Source: Actinomucor elegans (Eukaryota; Mucoromycota; Mucoromycetes; Mucorales; Mucoraceae). From it: DNA of 64,000 bases. The stretch spans positions 1 to 64,000 of the forward strand of contig JAMSLZ010000005.1 in the NCBI GenBank assembly GCA_026027325.1, given 5' to 3'. The notes beneath the pieces are model-generated. The model was not told where the DNA came from. It ran no database searches and saw only the letters and a program-made list of their open reading frames with translations. Each line of letters opens with the position of its first letter. Positions within the stretch are counted from its first letter, which is position 1. A program made the translations under genes and the position numbers. Below are positions 35,401 to 47,144 of the stretch, piece by piece.

Positions 35401-35483
35401 CTCAATCTATTGATCTATAGATCTCTCGACCGATCCCAGTTAAATGTCACATCTGATTACAACTGCATGCCTGAAATGAGATG
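35401..35483 (-). repeat. Dispersed ~90-bp repeat, copy 3
   Basis: The reverse complement reads AATCAGATGTGACATTTAAC, then GGGATCGGTCGAGAGATCTA and TAGATCAATAGATTG. It is one of the best-preserved 3' halves of the element; the 5' half (CATCTCATTTCAGGCATGCA) is more diverged. Confidence 0.65.
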
Positions 35484-36400
35484 TTGAAAGTATAAACAAC
35501 TTGCTATATATGATAGTTAATTGAGATCAGGAAAGATACCTATAGATGATTATTAGATATAAACTATAAGAAATGTAGATTATTTTTACAAACTAACTAT
35601 TGATTGGTATAACATATTAACTACATTAAAGTTAGATAGTAGTTCTAATATTTAATATATACAACTGCATATATTGGTATATTTATTTAATAGTGTACAG
35701 TGAACATGTCACATTTATCGTTAGCTGATAGTAAATTGTACTGTATATATTGATTTATTATCTTCCACTTATTGGTTAACTTACATTAACTGGATTTCAT
35801 GAAATGTATGCTCGTCAGAAAGCTTATGCCCTTATTGGCCCTTATTATAGAAAATGAGCTAAAGGTTTGATTTTCTAATTGAGTTGTAGTTACAAGTTAG
35901 ACAGAAATAGATAGTTTTTTCAGGACAAAAATTGGATACTGGAAAAGTCATGTTGTTGTAGGTTAATAAAATAACGACTGAAGTATTCATACTAATTCAA
36001 TGTCATATCAAATGGTATGATCTTGTCACTTAAAGGTGTGGTTTTGGTACACCGCAGCCTATCCTTCTATAACTAGTAAAGTCGACATCAATTGTATAGG
36101 TATTCATCTAGGTTGAGCTTTACACACTGAGCCAAACACTTCTTTGCAGCGGAAGAATAAATTGTACTCGACCAGTATGAAGTATAGTTCGGTAGGTAAC
36201 TAACCTGTTAAGATATCAATGTACGTATTGTTATGCCAATCTTTAAATGGTAGTCAATAGGTGTCTTTCGTTACATGAATAATAGGTTCTGTTTAAACTA
36301 CTCAAAATCGCCTTTTTCAACCCCAAAATACTAAACAGTATCATCAAACCACTAAAGTAGAGGCTTTGAATATAATATATGAATTCCAAATAATCAATGT

Positions 36401-36422
36401 ATTATTATTATTATTATTATTT
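36401..36422. repeat. ATT microsatellite
   Basis: About seven ATT units followed by a T run, in non-coding sequence. Confidence 0.9.
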
Positions 36423-36508
36423 TTTACAAAATCAAGATTTGCCTTTTCCTCAATAGAAAGAGTAACAAGTCCTACTGAGCCACAAGCTAAACATACAGAA
36501 CTTCATTG

Positions 36509-36590
36509 GCTGACCTGGCAGTAACATCGGCGTAAAATCACTTGTTATTTCGCCAATAACTGATGTTATTTTGCAGCCAAGTCGGGGATT
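36509..36590. repeat. Foldback (inverted-repeat) element
   Basis: TAACATCGGCG (36522-36532) pairs with CGCC...GATGTTA (36551-36568). The flanks GACCTGGC and GCCAAGTC extend the imperfect arms outward. Just to the right lie the palindrome TCAGGATTATCCTGA (36601-36615) and a GATTAG/CTAATC pair (36587-36634). The shape suits a small foldback or MITE-like remnant, but no target-site duplication is obvious. Confidence 0.4.
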
Positions 36591-37020
36591 AGCTGTTGAC
36601 TCAGGATTATCCTGACTTCGGATAATGACTAATCTCGCCATCTTTTAGAGTAACTGCTGACACATCTAGTTGGTAACATCCTTCTAAAGTTTATTTGAAG
36701 CTCAGTCATCCGAATAATCAAAGATTGAGAGGCTCTTGGAAGGATTAAATATATTAATTTTATTTGTTTGATGCGTAGTGATACTATTAGTAAAGCACTG
36801 CCTTCAGGGATACTACTGCTCATCATGACGTTATAAAAGTGAGCTAAGCGATTACACAACACGTCTTTATATGGTGAACGGACGAAAAATAGATTTTTAG
36901 TGGTGATAACAGCCGGATATACAAAACTGCAAATAAAATAAAATGAATAGTTGGGCTTATATATATATATAGATAAACTGATCATGCACTTGAACTTTAC
37001 CTTTCTTTCTTCTTTCTTAT

Positions 37021-37626
37021 ATGATTGATTCTCTTCCTAACCGCAGTAGCGGTAGTCCGTTTCGCAAAAGTATCGATGCGTCAACCAACAAGAAAAAGCA
37101 TCATTCTTTAAAGATCGTTACTACTGATATTAGCAGCAATGTTTCTCCCAATACTTCTAGCAGTATGCGCCAACGATTATCATCCTTATTTCGTTCGTCT
37201 ACTCCAGTAGTTGCAACACTTAAAGAAACTTTCAGCCATAGCAGCCATAATTTAAATACAAAGCGACAATCTGTTGCTGAGCAACCTACATTGATTGAGC
37301 CATTGCAATACAACCGGTCTTCTACTACGCTTTCTTCATCATCAGATACATCATCCGACCACATGCCTGCTTCTCCTGCTGACGCTAATACGTTTAATCA
37401 GCACCTTATGGATCCTTCTTTCTGGAACCCTTCAAAAAGTAGTACGCTAGCTTATAACGCACCTCCAGCACCTCCACCTCACCAACTGCCGTCACTTGCC
37501 TGCCAAGTACAAATGATCTTGGCACATACGCTTGATGAAATTGATGAGGAGATAGATCTTGATTGGGAAAAGAGTCGAAACGTACTACACCAATCGTTGA
37601 TTACCAGCGAAAGAATTACCCTTTAA
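37021..37626 (+). CDS. Small protein of unrecognised family, paralogue B (201 aa)
   Basis: The second member of the pair described at 33797. A single exon, preceded by a (TA)n TATA-like run at about 36960-36970. Residues 1-115 are basic and Ser/Thr-rich (RQRLSSLFRSSTPVVATLKE), then come a Pro-rich linker (APPAPPPHQLP) and the shared C-terminal block at residues 160-194: QVQMILAHTLDEIDEEIDLD followed by WEKSRNVLHQSLI. A short Phe-Trp dipeptide precedes the block in both proteins (HQFWQV and PSFWNP), about 40 residues upstream in A and 26 in B, so it may be a second conserved spot. No known domain is recognised and no function is proposed. Confidence 0.75.
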   Translation: MIDSLPNRSSGSPFRKSIDASTNKKKHHSLKIVTTDISSNVSPNTSSSMRQRLSSLFRSSTPVVATLKETFSHSSHNLNTKRQSVAEQPTLIEPLQYNRSSTTLSSSSDTSSDHMPASPADANTFNQHLMDPSFWNPSKSSTLAYNAPPAPPPHQLPSLACQVQMILAHTLDEIDEEIDLDWEKSRNVLHQSLITSERITL

Positions 37627-40526
37627 AAAAAAAATACCTTTGCCGCCATTACCCATGCTTGTACTACTACTTTTGTTCTCCTTCTGTCCAGTTACACAAT
37701 CCCTTTACCTTTTTGTTTAAATATTTGTTCATTGCATATATACTTGAAACCCCGTACATTCTACTATTTACCCAATACCATTCATTATATACATACTTAT
37801 TAAATAATAAACTATTTTATCGTTCCTTTCCTTTGAATATTACACTCAATTATACAGAGGCGTATTATAAGAAAGTCATTCCACCCTTCAGTATTAAACT
37901 ATTGAAGATAATCAGTCAGTACATGCATCTCATATTAGAAACAAATTAGGGTCCTATAAGATGTAGTAGCTCATTTCGAGCATAGACTGCTCTTTCGATG
38001 CAACGTTGGGCCAAAATCGACTGATATTTCACGCGTCAAGTAAAGCGCCATACCAATATTCTAAGCTTTGACTTTTTGAACCTCATGAACCAAAATTGTA
38101 TATCAAAAAATTGAAATCGTAGATAACAGATAACGAATGTACATTGAAGACTTTGCATATTAACAAAAGTTATATATAATGATCTTTTCTTTTGAATGGT
38201 ATGTGTTTTGTGGAAAAATAATAATAAAACTTTTGTTTCAGGATGAAAAAAAAAAAAAGGCATGATGTCGGAGTTGGCTTGCACCTGCTTATGTTAGTTT
38301 ATTGTAGTAAACTATAGGCATTAAAAAGAATGTACTTACACCTATATGTTTTTTAACAAAATAAAATTTGACTGAATTTTTTCGAGGGGTACCATGGATA
38401 ATCAATTCAATCTCCACTACACAATAGAGGTTCAGTAATTTTTTGGTCTTACCTAGCAACATCTTCAAGCCTAAAAATTGATCTTTAATTGTACAATGTG
38501 CCAAGCAATATATATTACTTTGTAGGCTTGAAAAAATATAATAAACTGTGCTTACATTTGAATAATATATATTGCGACAAAAGTAATAGTAAAATTATTA
38601 GCCTAGAAAGGGAAAAAAACTGTAAATTCGGAGTTTCTCAAGATTGCTTATATTAGTTTACCTTTACTATACCTGAATTATTACAAGCAACGTGGTTTTT
38701 CAATATAATTCCCCAAATTTGATACCTCTAACTTTATTAATGGTTGGATTAAAGACTATTGAAAGTTCGAAAGAATTTTATTGAAAGTATCAAGAAAATT
38801 GAATTCAGTTACCGTTAACCAATGAGATCGGCGTTTCTTTTAGGCATAAAAACCAGCTTAAATCAAGAATTAATCGCTTTTACATAATAGTTATTAATAC
38901 ATGAAGACATGATAAACGTGTTTTAAAACTGTTTTAAATATACACACGCGAACCGTTAGCTAGTTTTATTCATCATGCATAATATATTTTAGCCATCCCT
39001 TCATTGATGCTTGTTTACTTGTATCTAAACATTGATTGCCTTTTTGATAAAAAAAAACCATAACTTGATTTTGTTTCAAAGCGTGATTCAACTTAATAGA
39101 TATCTACAATGTGTAACACAGATTAAACTGTTGCCGTTTGTCCGGATGAAAGTACTGGCCAATTTTTCAGCCTTGGCAGTTTTTTCGCAATAAAGTAGTG
39201 CCAGTTGCACGAGTTTATCGGGTTTGTGCGCAATAGAAAACGTCACTGTTTGCCAAGTTTCTTAGCAATGGCCAAGGTCTCTTGTTCCAAAATTAACTGT
39301 CTATTGCTTGAGCTTAATCAATAGTCCCAACATAACCATGGGCGATTACAACTAATTTAATAGAAGATAACAAAGAAAATGCGGGGTACTAGTCTTCCAT
39401 AGATACACGGGTTCAATAGATCGGCGCCACACTATCAGCCTATTTGGCTTCTGCAGTACTTGAGCCCATGTTTATGTTACAATACCGGGAAACTAGAGTA
39501 TATCATTATTTTTTAAGGTTGAAAAAGTTTAAATTCTAGACTATACATCTTGGTATTCTTAGCTATTGTGTATCGCCAAGCAGACAAGATATTACTAATT
39601 ATTTGATGCTCAAACAGCTTGTTCAATTCAAATGCAATGATCGTCAAAAATTTTGTAGCTATGACTGCATTCTTAAAACACTAAATTTACCTAGCCCAAA
39701 TGAAAAAAGATCAGCGCCGTCTAATCAAGCCTAGTCGACTAAGAATCGACTGAAGTCTAATAAGCTCTAAGGGTACACAGAGAGTTTATAAATAAGATAT
39801 ATACACTCCGAAATTAGCACACGTTTGTTTTCTATTCACTAGAGGTATTTTATTATTTGTATTAACTATACATATCGCTTTCCATTAGGTTTAGAGTCTA
39901 ATTGAATTGGCTGAGGGGTCAAATTGACCAATCAAGAACTAGGAATTCCAAAGAAATAAGAGAAAATTGCTATAAGACAGACCTGGTAAACGCAAGCTTG
40001 AAAACCATTTATAGATAACCATAGTAACCTTCTAATGATTGTACCCCTTTTTAATTTACTCTCCCAGCTCCACATGAAATAGGTATCCATTAAGCACCAA
40101 TGTCTAAATTAGCTTGGCTTGAATTTTATATGACTTAGGCTGCTTTTTTGGGTTCTTTGCAGCGTTTAATTTGGAGTTTTTCGATAGGCTTAGTATAAAC
40201 AAAGACTATTGTATAATACATAGGTTCATTATGAAGCAGTTTACATTAAAATGTCGCGAAATGACGCGTAAATCGAATCAAAACGCGTTGATATCATTCT
40301 TAAATATTATTCTCGAGAAATCCAGCCTGAAATGAAACACTACAGCTAGTTTAATTCGCACCGAAAATCGTTTCAAGTTTCACCGAAATAAAGTACCAAT
40401 TCAAGTTTTCTGGATTGCAGGCAAGCCCATTAGGAAACACAAGAGTTAATTTACAATCTTATTTATTACATAAAATACAAGCAGTAAGTTACTTCTTTTT
40501 CTTCTTTCTAACTATTATCCTATACC
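37627..40526. other. 2.9-kb AT-rich intergenic region
   Basis: No gene seen. It holds a partial dispersed repeat at 37953-38030 and poly-A/poly-T runs. Two CGCG-type sites (GACGCGTAA near 40263 and AACGCGTT near 40281) lie about 250 bp before the flippase. Confidence 0.55.
37953..38030 (+). repeat. Dispersed ~90-bp repeat, partial copy
   Basis: It has AAGATGTAGTAGCTCATTTC, then GAGCATAGACTGCTC, GATGCAACGTTGGGCC and AATCGACTGATA, in the order of the other copies but more diverged at the 3' end. Confidence 0.5.
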
Positions 40527-43500
40527 ATGTTTTCGAATATTTCACAACGGGTGAAACCGTTCCTGAACAAAGAATCAAGTACAGCCAAAGAAAAGAAGAG
40601 TGCGTTTCCAACAGCATCGACCGAAAGACGTACCATCTATGTCAATATGGACATTTCGCCCGATGATCTCGACGATTACGGCCAACCGACTACGTCTTAT
40701 ATATCAAACAAGATCAACACAGCCAAATATACTTGGTACACGTTCTTGCCAAAGAATTTGTTTGAACAGTTTCGTGGCATAGCGAACCTTTACTTTTTAT
40801 TTCTAGTTATTCTTCAAATGTTTCCATTGTTCAGTTCTGCTGCCTCACCTGTGCTGGTAGTATTACCACTAGCTGCTATTCTGATCTTGACGGGCGCAAA
40901 AGATGCAGTAGAAGACAATAAAAGACAAAAGACAGATGAAAGTGTCAATAAAGCAATCGCATATACGCTGTCAGGCTGGAAAAATGTTAATATACCTGTC
41001 TACAAAGTAGCTCGTTGGAAAAGATGGCTACATAAACTAAAAGGGTTATTAAGCTTTAGTTACTCACGCAACCAACAACATCAACAACAATTTGAACTAT
41101 CTGCACGAGGACTAAGTCGAGCAAATACCAATTATAGCACTGCCACGAGTCATTATGCAGAGCCACCTACTTCGCCTTCGGTCGCCTCTACCTTCAAAAA
41201 TACAATCAAATCAACCGCATCCTTTTCAAAACTCGTCATGTCAAAAAGAAAGAGCCGTATGCCTTATAGACCAGGTCAAGTACCTCACTCAGTGCTTCGA
41301 TCCAGCACATTCATCAGAAAAGAAACAGTAGAAGAAAAGCGCAAAAAGAGACAATCGACTGTTCGTCAGCCACTCGATAAAAGATGGCGTCGTACCTTGT
41401 GGGAAAACATCAAAGTAGGCGATTTTGTGTGTCTTCGCAATGACGATGCTGTACCTGCTGATATAGTCGTCTTGTCTAGCTCAGAACCAGATGGACTTTG
41501 TTATGTGGAAACTCAAAACTTGGACGGTGAGACCAATCTCAAGATCAAACGATCCCTTCAAGCTACCAATGAAATCAACACACCCGAAGACTGTGAACGT
41601 TCCAAGTTTTATATTGAAAGTGAACCACCCCACGCTAGTCTGTATTCCTACAATGGTGTACTCAAATGGAAAGTAGAAAACAATGATTTAATCCGCACTG
41701 AAACCACTCGAAGAAGACAAAATGCCAGTACAGACGAAGGGTTTATCATGACTAGTGAATCATCTGAAGATACAACTGTGGAACTACCTACAATTGATGA
41801 AACAGCGGATGCTTATGATAGCACTGATGATGATGATGAAGAGCCAGTATCTCACGAAAAGACAGAAGCTATTACTGCAAGCTCAGTATTATTACGTGGC
41901 TGTGTTTTAAGAAATACAGGTTGGGTGATTGGTATGGTTCTCTTTACTGGTAATGAGACAAAGATTATGCTAAACTCTGGTAAAACACCAAGTAAAAGAA
42001 GCAAAATGGAAAAGGCTACAAACCCCTATGTAAGAAAACATTTGTTAATACTATTTTGTATACTAACTGTCCACAGGTCATTGTTAATTTCGTGTTATTG
42101 TTGATTCTATGTTTGATTTGTTCTATCGCGGCCAGTATTGTCTATAATACTGATTCTTCTGCTGATTTATTTGAAAGTAAAGATGCTGAGAGCGCTACAA
42201 TGGAAGGCTTTATTATGTTTTGGTAAGTAGGACTGGATAAATACTACTAAATGTGTTAACATTTGCTATAGGGTTACGCTTGTCATCTATCAGAATATTA
42301 TACCCATTTCGTTGTATATTTCAGTCCAGATCGTAAAAACTGCTGCAGTAAGTCTTTTTTTTTAAAAATTATTACACGCTCCATTTGTCATTAATGATAT
42401 GATTTGTTAGGCTTGGTTTATTCATACAGATCTCGACATGTATAACCAAAGATTAGATCAGGCTTGTGTACCCAAGACTTGGAACATCTCTGATGATTTG
42501 GGTCAAATTGAATACATCTTTTCAGACAAAACCGGCACACTTACTCAGAATATCATGGAATTCAGACGATGTACTATCAACGGCGTTTGCTATGGTTTGG
42601 GTGAAACCGAAGCTTCTTTAGGAGCCAAGTTGAGAGATAATGAAGGTGATGCAGCTATGGATTCTACCAAAATAACCAGCCAAATGGACCTCGACAAAGC
42701 TCGCGCTGAAATGTTACAAAAACAACGCAACTTGTTTGATCATAAATATATCAATCCCAACTCTACCTTTGTAGATCCGCAGCTCTTTGATGATATCAGT
42801 GCTCAAGATGAACAGTCGCAAAGCGTCGTGCACTTCTTTTCTGCCTTGGCCTTATGCCACACTGTTATTCCCGAAGTGCCAGACGAAGACAAACCAAATG
42901 TCATTGATTATAAAGCTCAGTCTCCTGATGAAGCTGCGCTAGTTGCAACTGCTCGAGATATGGGTTTCACCTTCGTAGCAAGAGAGCAAGATAATGTCGT
43001 TGTCGATATTATGGGTGAACAGCGATCAATGCATTTGTTGCATGTACTGGAATTCAACTCTACACGTAAACGTATGAGTGTTATTATGCGTTCACCTCAA
43101 GACGGCAAAATTGTGCTCTTGTGTAAAGGCGCTGACTCGGTTATTTATGAGCGACTATCTACTGGACTTGAAGAGCTGACAGATGAAGCAAGCATAAAGC
43201 AAGTAAAGGTCAGAGAAGAAACTCTACAACATTTAAGCGTGTTTGCCAACGAAGGTAAGTCTTCAACGACACAATAAAAATAGGAAAGATGCTCATACAT
43301 TCAACAGGTCTTCGTACATTGTGTATTGCTAGTCGAGTCATTGATGAAGACGAATATCAGTCATGGGCAACGCGTTATAAAGCTGCTTCCAACAGTATCA
43401 GTAACAGGGATGAACAGATCGAGAAAGTTTGCGAAGAAATCGAAACTCAATTGTCATTGATTGGAGGCACTGCCATTGAAGACAAGTTGCAAGAAGGCGT

Positions 43501-45746
43501 GCCTGATACCATTGCCATTCTCGCTGAAGCAGGTATCAAAATCTGGGTATTGACAGGTGATAAAGTAGAAACTGCTATCAATATTGGGTTCGCATGTAAC
43601 TTGCTTACAAACGATATGCTTCTGCTCAGTGTCAACGCTCGCAGTGAAGAAGATACCATGAAGCAATTAAGAAACTCGATGAAAGAGGTGGAAGAAAAGT
43701 CCAAGACCCAGAAATGCGCTTTAGTAATTGATGGTGAATCACTCAAATATGCTTTGGAACCTCAATGCAAGCAAGAACTGTTGGACTTGGGCACACAATG
43801 CCGTGCTGTCATCTGCTGTCGTGTGAGTCCTATGCAAAAAGCTAAAGTTGTAAATTTAGTCAAAAAAGGTCTAAAGGTCATGACTCTAGCTATCGGTGAT
43901 GGTGCTAATGATGTATCCATGATTCAAGAAGCTAATGTGGGTGTTGGTATCTCAGGTGAAGAAGGCCGACAAGCTGTTATGGCTTCCGATTATGCTATTG
44001 CTCAGTTTAGTTATCTAAGTAAACTGCTACTTGTTCATGGTCGATGGTCTTATATGCGTACTTCTGAAATGATCCTGACCTTCTTTTACAAGAATATTAT
44101 GTGGACGTTTGTTCTGTTCTGGTACCAGCTTATGTGCGGGTAAAGTACTATTCATAATGATAAGCATTTATGACATGTGTAAACTGATTCTTCCTTGAAC
44201 TTGTAGTTTCACCGGTACTATGATGTTTGATTACTCTTATATTACTCTTTATAACCTGGTTTTCACTTCTTTACCTTGTATTTTCGCTGGCGTTTTTGAT
44301 CAAGATCTTAAAGCAGAATACTCTTTCAAATTCCCTCAGTTATATTTGATGGGTATTCGCAATGACAAGTTTACAACTACGAGATTCTTCTTGACAGTAG
44401 TCGATGCCATCTATCAATCTGCTGTTTGCTTTGGCTTACCCTACATGGTTTTTATTGGGCCTAAACTTAGCAGTGACGGCTATGATACCGAAGGTGTTAC
44501 CGAGTTGGGTACCTTTATCGCTGGTATTGCAGTCGTAGTAGCCAATGTCCTAGTTGGATTTACCATTTTTAGTTGGACATGGATCATGTTCCTTTGCATC
44601 TTTATATCTAGCGCTACCTTCTTTATCTGGACTGGTATATATTCAAATATCATGACATTTATGTTCTATGGTGAAGCAATCTTATTTGGAGAAGGTACAT
44701 TTTGGCTCTGCCTTATCCTAACGTTTGCAGTCTGCTTGCTACCAAGATTTACGGCAAAATATTATTTACAGATGCATCATCCTTTTGACAATGACATTAT
44801 TCGTGAAATTGTTTTATGCAAACCTTCTGAAACAGGCGCGTCTGCTCTCAGCTTTTTACGTGGTGGTAAAGAAGGATACAATGAGGATGAAGAAGAGGCT
44901 CTACCAATAAACCTGACTCGCACACAATCTGAACGTCAAACGCATTTGTTAGAAGATGACGGTAGATATACGCCCAAGCAGCAAAAGAAGCGTAGCCGAT
45001 TTGGTCTACAACGTACGCTTACAAGTGGTTCAGGCAAGAGTGAGATTATGTACATGAAAACGGGAAAACGAGCTTCTTTCACCGGTTTCGCGTATTCTTC
45101 TGACGACGCTCATGTATTCGAAGAATACAGAAAATCTGTTTATCGATCTAATACTATAAGCAGTGGAGTAAACTTGCAAAAGTCGCGTTTATCAATGGTC
45201 AGTTTGCCTGGTGGAAATCAAAACGGTCAGGATTGGATGCCAATCGAAGGCCTCCGACTTCGCCAATATGATACAGCGCCATCTTTATTCTCATCTGCTT
45301 CTAGTAAAAAGCAGCCTTCGAGCTTTGGTAAAAAGATGATGAAGGCAGTAAAAAATAGAATAGCACAAGCCAAACAACAACAGCCTTCCTCCAGATTAGA
45401 CCCTATCACAAGAGAGTCTTCAATGGATTCTTCTTTACGTTCATATGAAGCAGGCCGTAACGATATGGTCCTGTTGCCTCTCACACCTACAACCCATCAA
45501 AATGAGAACTTTGTTCCTCCTATCCCACCTTCAACACCTTCAACAGAAGAGTTAAACTATCAACAAATAACGGGTATTCAACCATTGCAACCGTTCTTAT
45601 TACATGACCATCATCAAAGTAGCCATAACGATGCTATATCTCCTTCTAGCTCTGAGAATCGCCAACAGCAGCAGCAAGGATCCTCTTCGAATAATACCTC
45701 ACCGACAAGCAATTCCCCCTCGTCTTCCACTCCAACATATTATTAA
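40527..45746 (+). CDS. DNF1: P4-ATPase phospholipid flippase (Dnf1/2 type)
   Basis: Moves phospholipids to the cytosolic leaflet, probably at the plasma membrane and endosomes. Six exons (40527-42029, 42077-42232, 42272-42347, 42411-43254, 43308-44139, 44217-45746) sum to a multiple of three and give 1,646 aa. Visible in order: TWYTFLPKNLFEQFRGIANL, the LDGETNLK actuator loop, IIPISLYISVQIVKTA (fourth helix with the P4 signature ISLYIS), phosphorylation motif SDKTGTLTQN, KAQSPDEAALV, KRMSVI, LTGDKVETAINI, and GDGANDVSMIQEANVGVGIS. NISDDLGQIEYIFSDKTG and the long N-terminal insertion fit Dnf rather than Drs2. A Ser/Gln/Pro-rich cytosolic tail of about 300 residues, with poly-basic patches, is likely regulatory. 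Confidence 0.95.
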
Positions 45747-47144
45747 ACCTATTTATATATAGACACCAAGTCGTATACAGTTTCACTATATAAATACACT
45801 ACATATATGTATACACTTGATATTCCTAGATTGTACAAAATAAAAACTATATACTAATACATATCATGCTTTAACATGGCGCCTTTTTTGTTGTTGTTGT
45901 TGTCGTATTGAGGCTTAACAAAGGTCTTAACAGAAGCAGTTGTTCATTCTGAGTATAGACTGCTTATCATATGCGATTTTTAGCTAAAATTAATCGAGAG
46001 ATCTATGCATTGACCATTAGATCTAGTAGTTTACGTAAAAGTGTGAAATTTATAAATTTTTTTACCCTTTAGGTCGTGATTTTTTTTTTTTTTTTGTAGG
46101 GGAGCGGGCTCCATTTTTATTTAAGGTCCTTTAAACGTCAGGTGTGAGAGGAATAAAAGACTGGTATAATAATATTAAATTAAATTGACAATTGAATGAA
46201 TGGGAAGAATTGGCGGTTACGTAAAGAGAGTACCTATTGATGGCCGTGGTTCGAGTCAAGCTGTAGTTCCGAGTCAAGCTGGGTAAGAAGTCGTGCTATT
46301 GATTTAAGTACTTTTGAGGGACGAAAAGAAATATCATCGAAAACAAATCGCCAATGCGCCTGCCAAACGTACTGAATAGTACATGCGGAGATTTGATGTG
46401 AAGTGAGTTTGGGGAATAGTGGATGGGATGTTCGATGAACAGTCGGGAATGAAAGGTGTAATAGTAGTTTAGGCCGTGATTTTCACTGGCTAGTCATCAA
46501 TCATGTAATTTTTCAACCAAAGCCGACCAATAAAGATTGAGTAAATTCCTTAGTGGTGGCATGATTTGTAATATTTTTTAACAATAACCAAGACATTTTA
46601 GAATGACAGGTCATAAAATAACATATTTTACCATAGTTAAAAGCATGTATTTATACCTGTTTTGCCATATAAACGCTAGGATGAGCCAATTTAATACTTG
46701 AAGCGAATATTATCTGCAGATTAAGCAAATCCAAACAACAACGCTTTTAAAGAGGCATAGCGGCGCTTTTAGACGGAATATATTGCCCTTTAACAATTAT
46801 ACTCGTATAAGATAGCTTGTTTTTTTTATATCTCTAGCGCTTTTGCGATATATATCAATGTGTAGCAACGAAGACCAGCACTGATTTGGCTTATTGTTTC
46901 AGTGAAACCGCTGTTACCTTTACGTCATCTAGAGGTCCCGATAATAGAGCCCGACCGGTTTTTCAATAAGAATATCTTGACTTGATCCTGAGTATCTCTT
47001 GTTCTTTCTTTTTCTGTCTTCAATTCTTGTAAAAAGCGCTGTTTCTTTCTCTCTTTCTTATCTACCTGCAAAAAAAAACAAAAAAAAAATATTATTTTAT
47101 AAAAGCCTCAATACCCAACTAAATTACGAACGAGTATATCGATA
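45747..47144. other. Intergenic region between flippase and Atg26 genes
   Basis: 1.4 kb with no gene. It holds a dispersed repeat copy (45931-46025), a T run near 46080 and a spaced duplication of CGAGTCAAGCTG (46252-46263 and 46270-46281). Confidence 0.55.
45931..46025 (+). repeat. Dispersed ~90-bp repeat, copy 4
   Basis: It reads GAAGCAGTTGTTCATTCTGA, then GTATAGACTGCTTATCATAT, a TTTTTAGC block, ATCGAGAGATCTATGCATTG and ACCATTAGATCTAG. Both halves are present in order. Confidence 0.65.

Larger units (their letters stand above)
34262..37020. other. Intergenic region between the two paralogues
   Basis: 2.76 kb, AT-rich. It contains a dispersed repeat copy (35401-35483), an ATT microsatellite (36401-36422) and a foldback structure (36509-36590). 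Two minus-strand ORFs at 36450-36985 have no recognisable content. Confidence 0.5.

Noticed and set aside
36450..36985. Two consecutive minus-strand ORFs (63 and 118 codons)
   Set aside because: No domain, no splice logic joining them, and they overlap the foldback repeat; probably chance or a remnant.
46235..46265. tRNA B-box-like GGTTCGAGTC
   Set aside because: The flanking bases do not form a T-stem, and no A-box or cloverleaf is found upstream.
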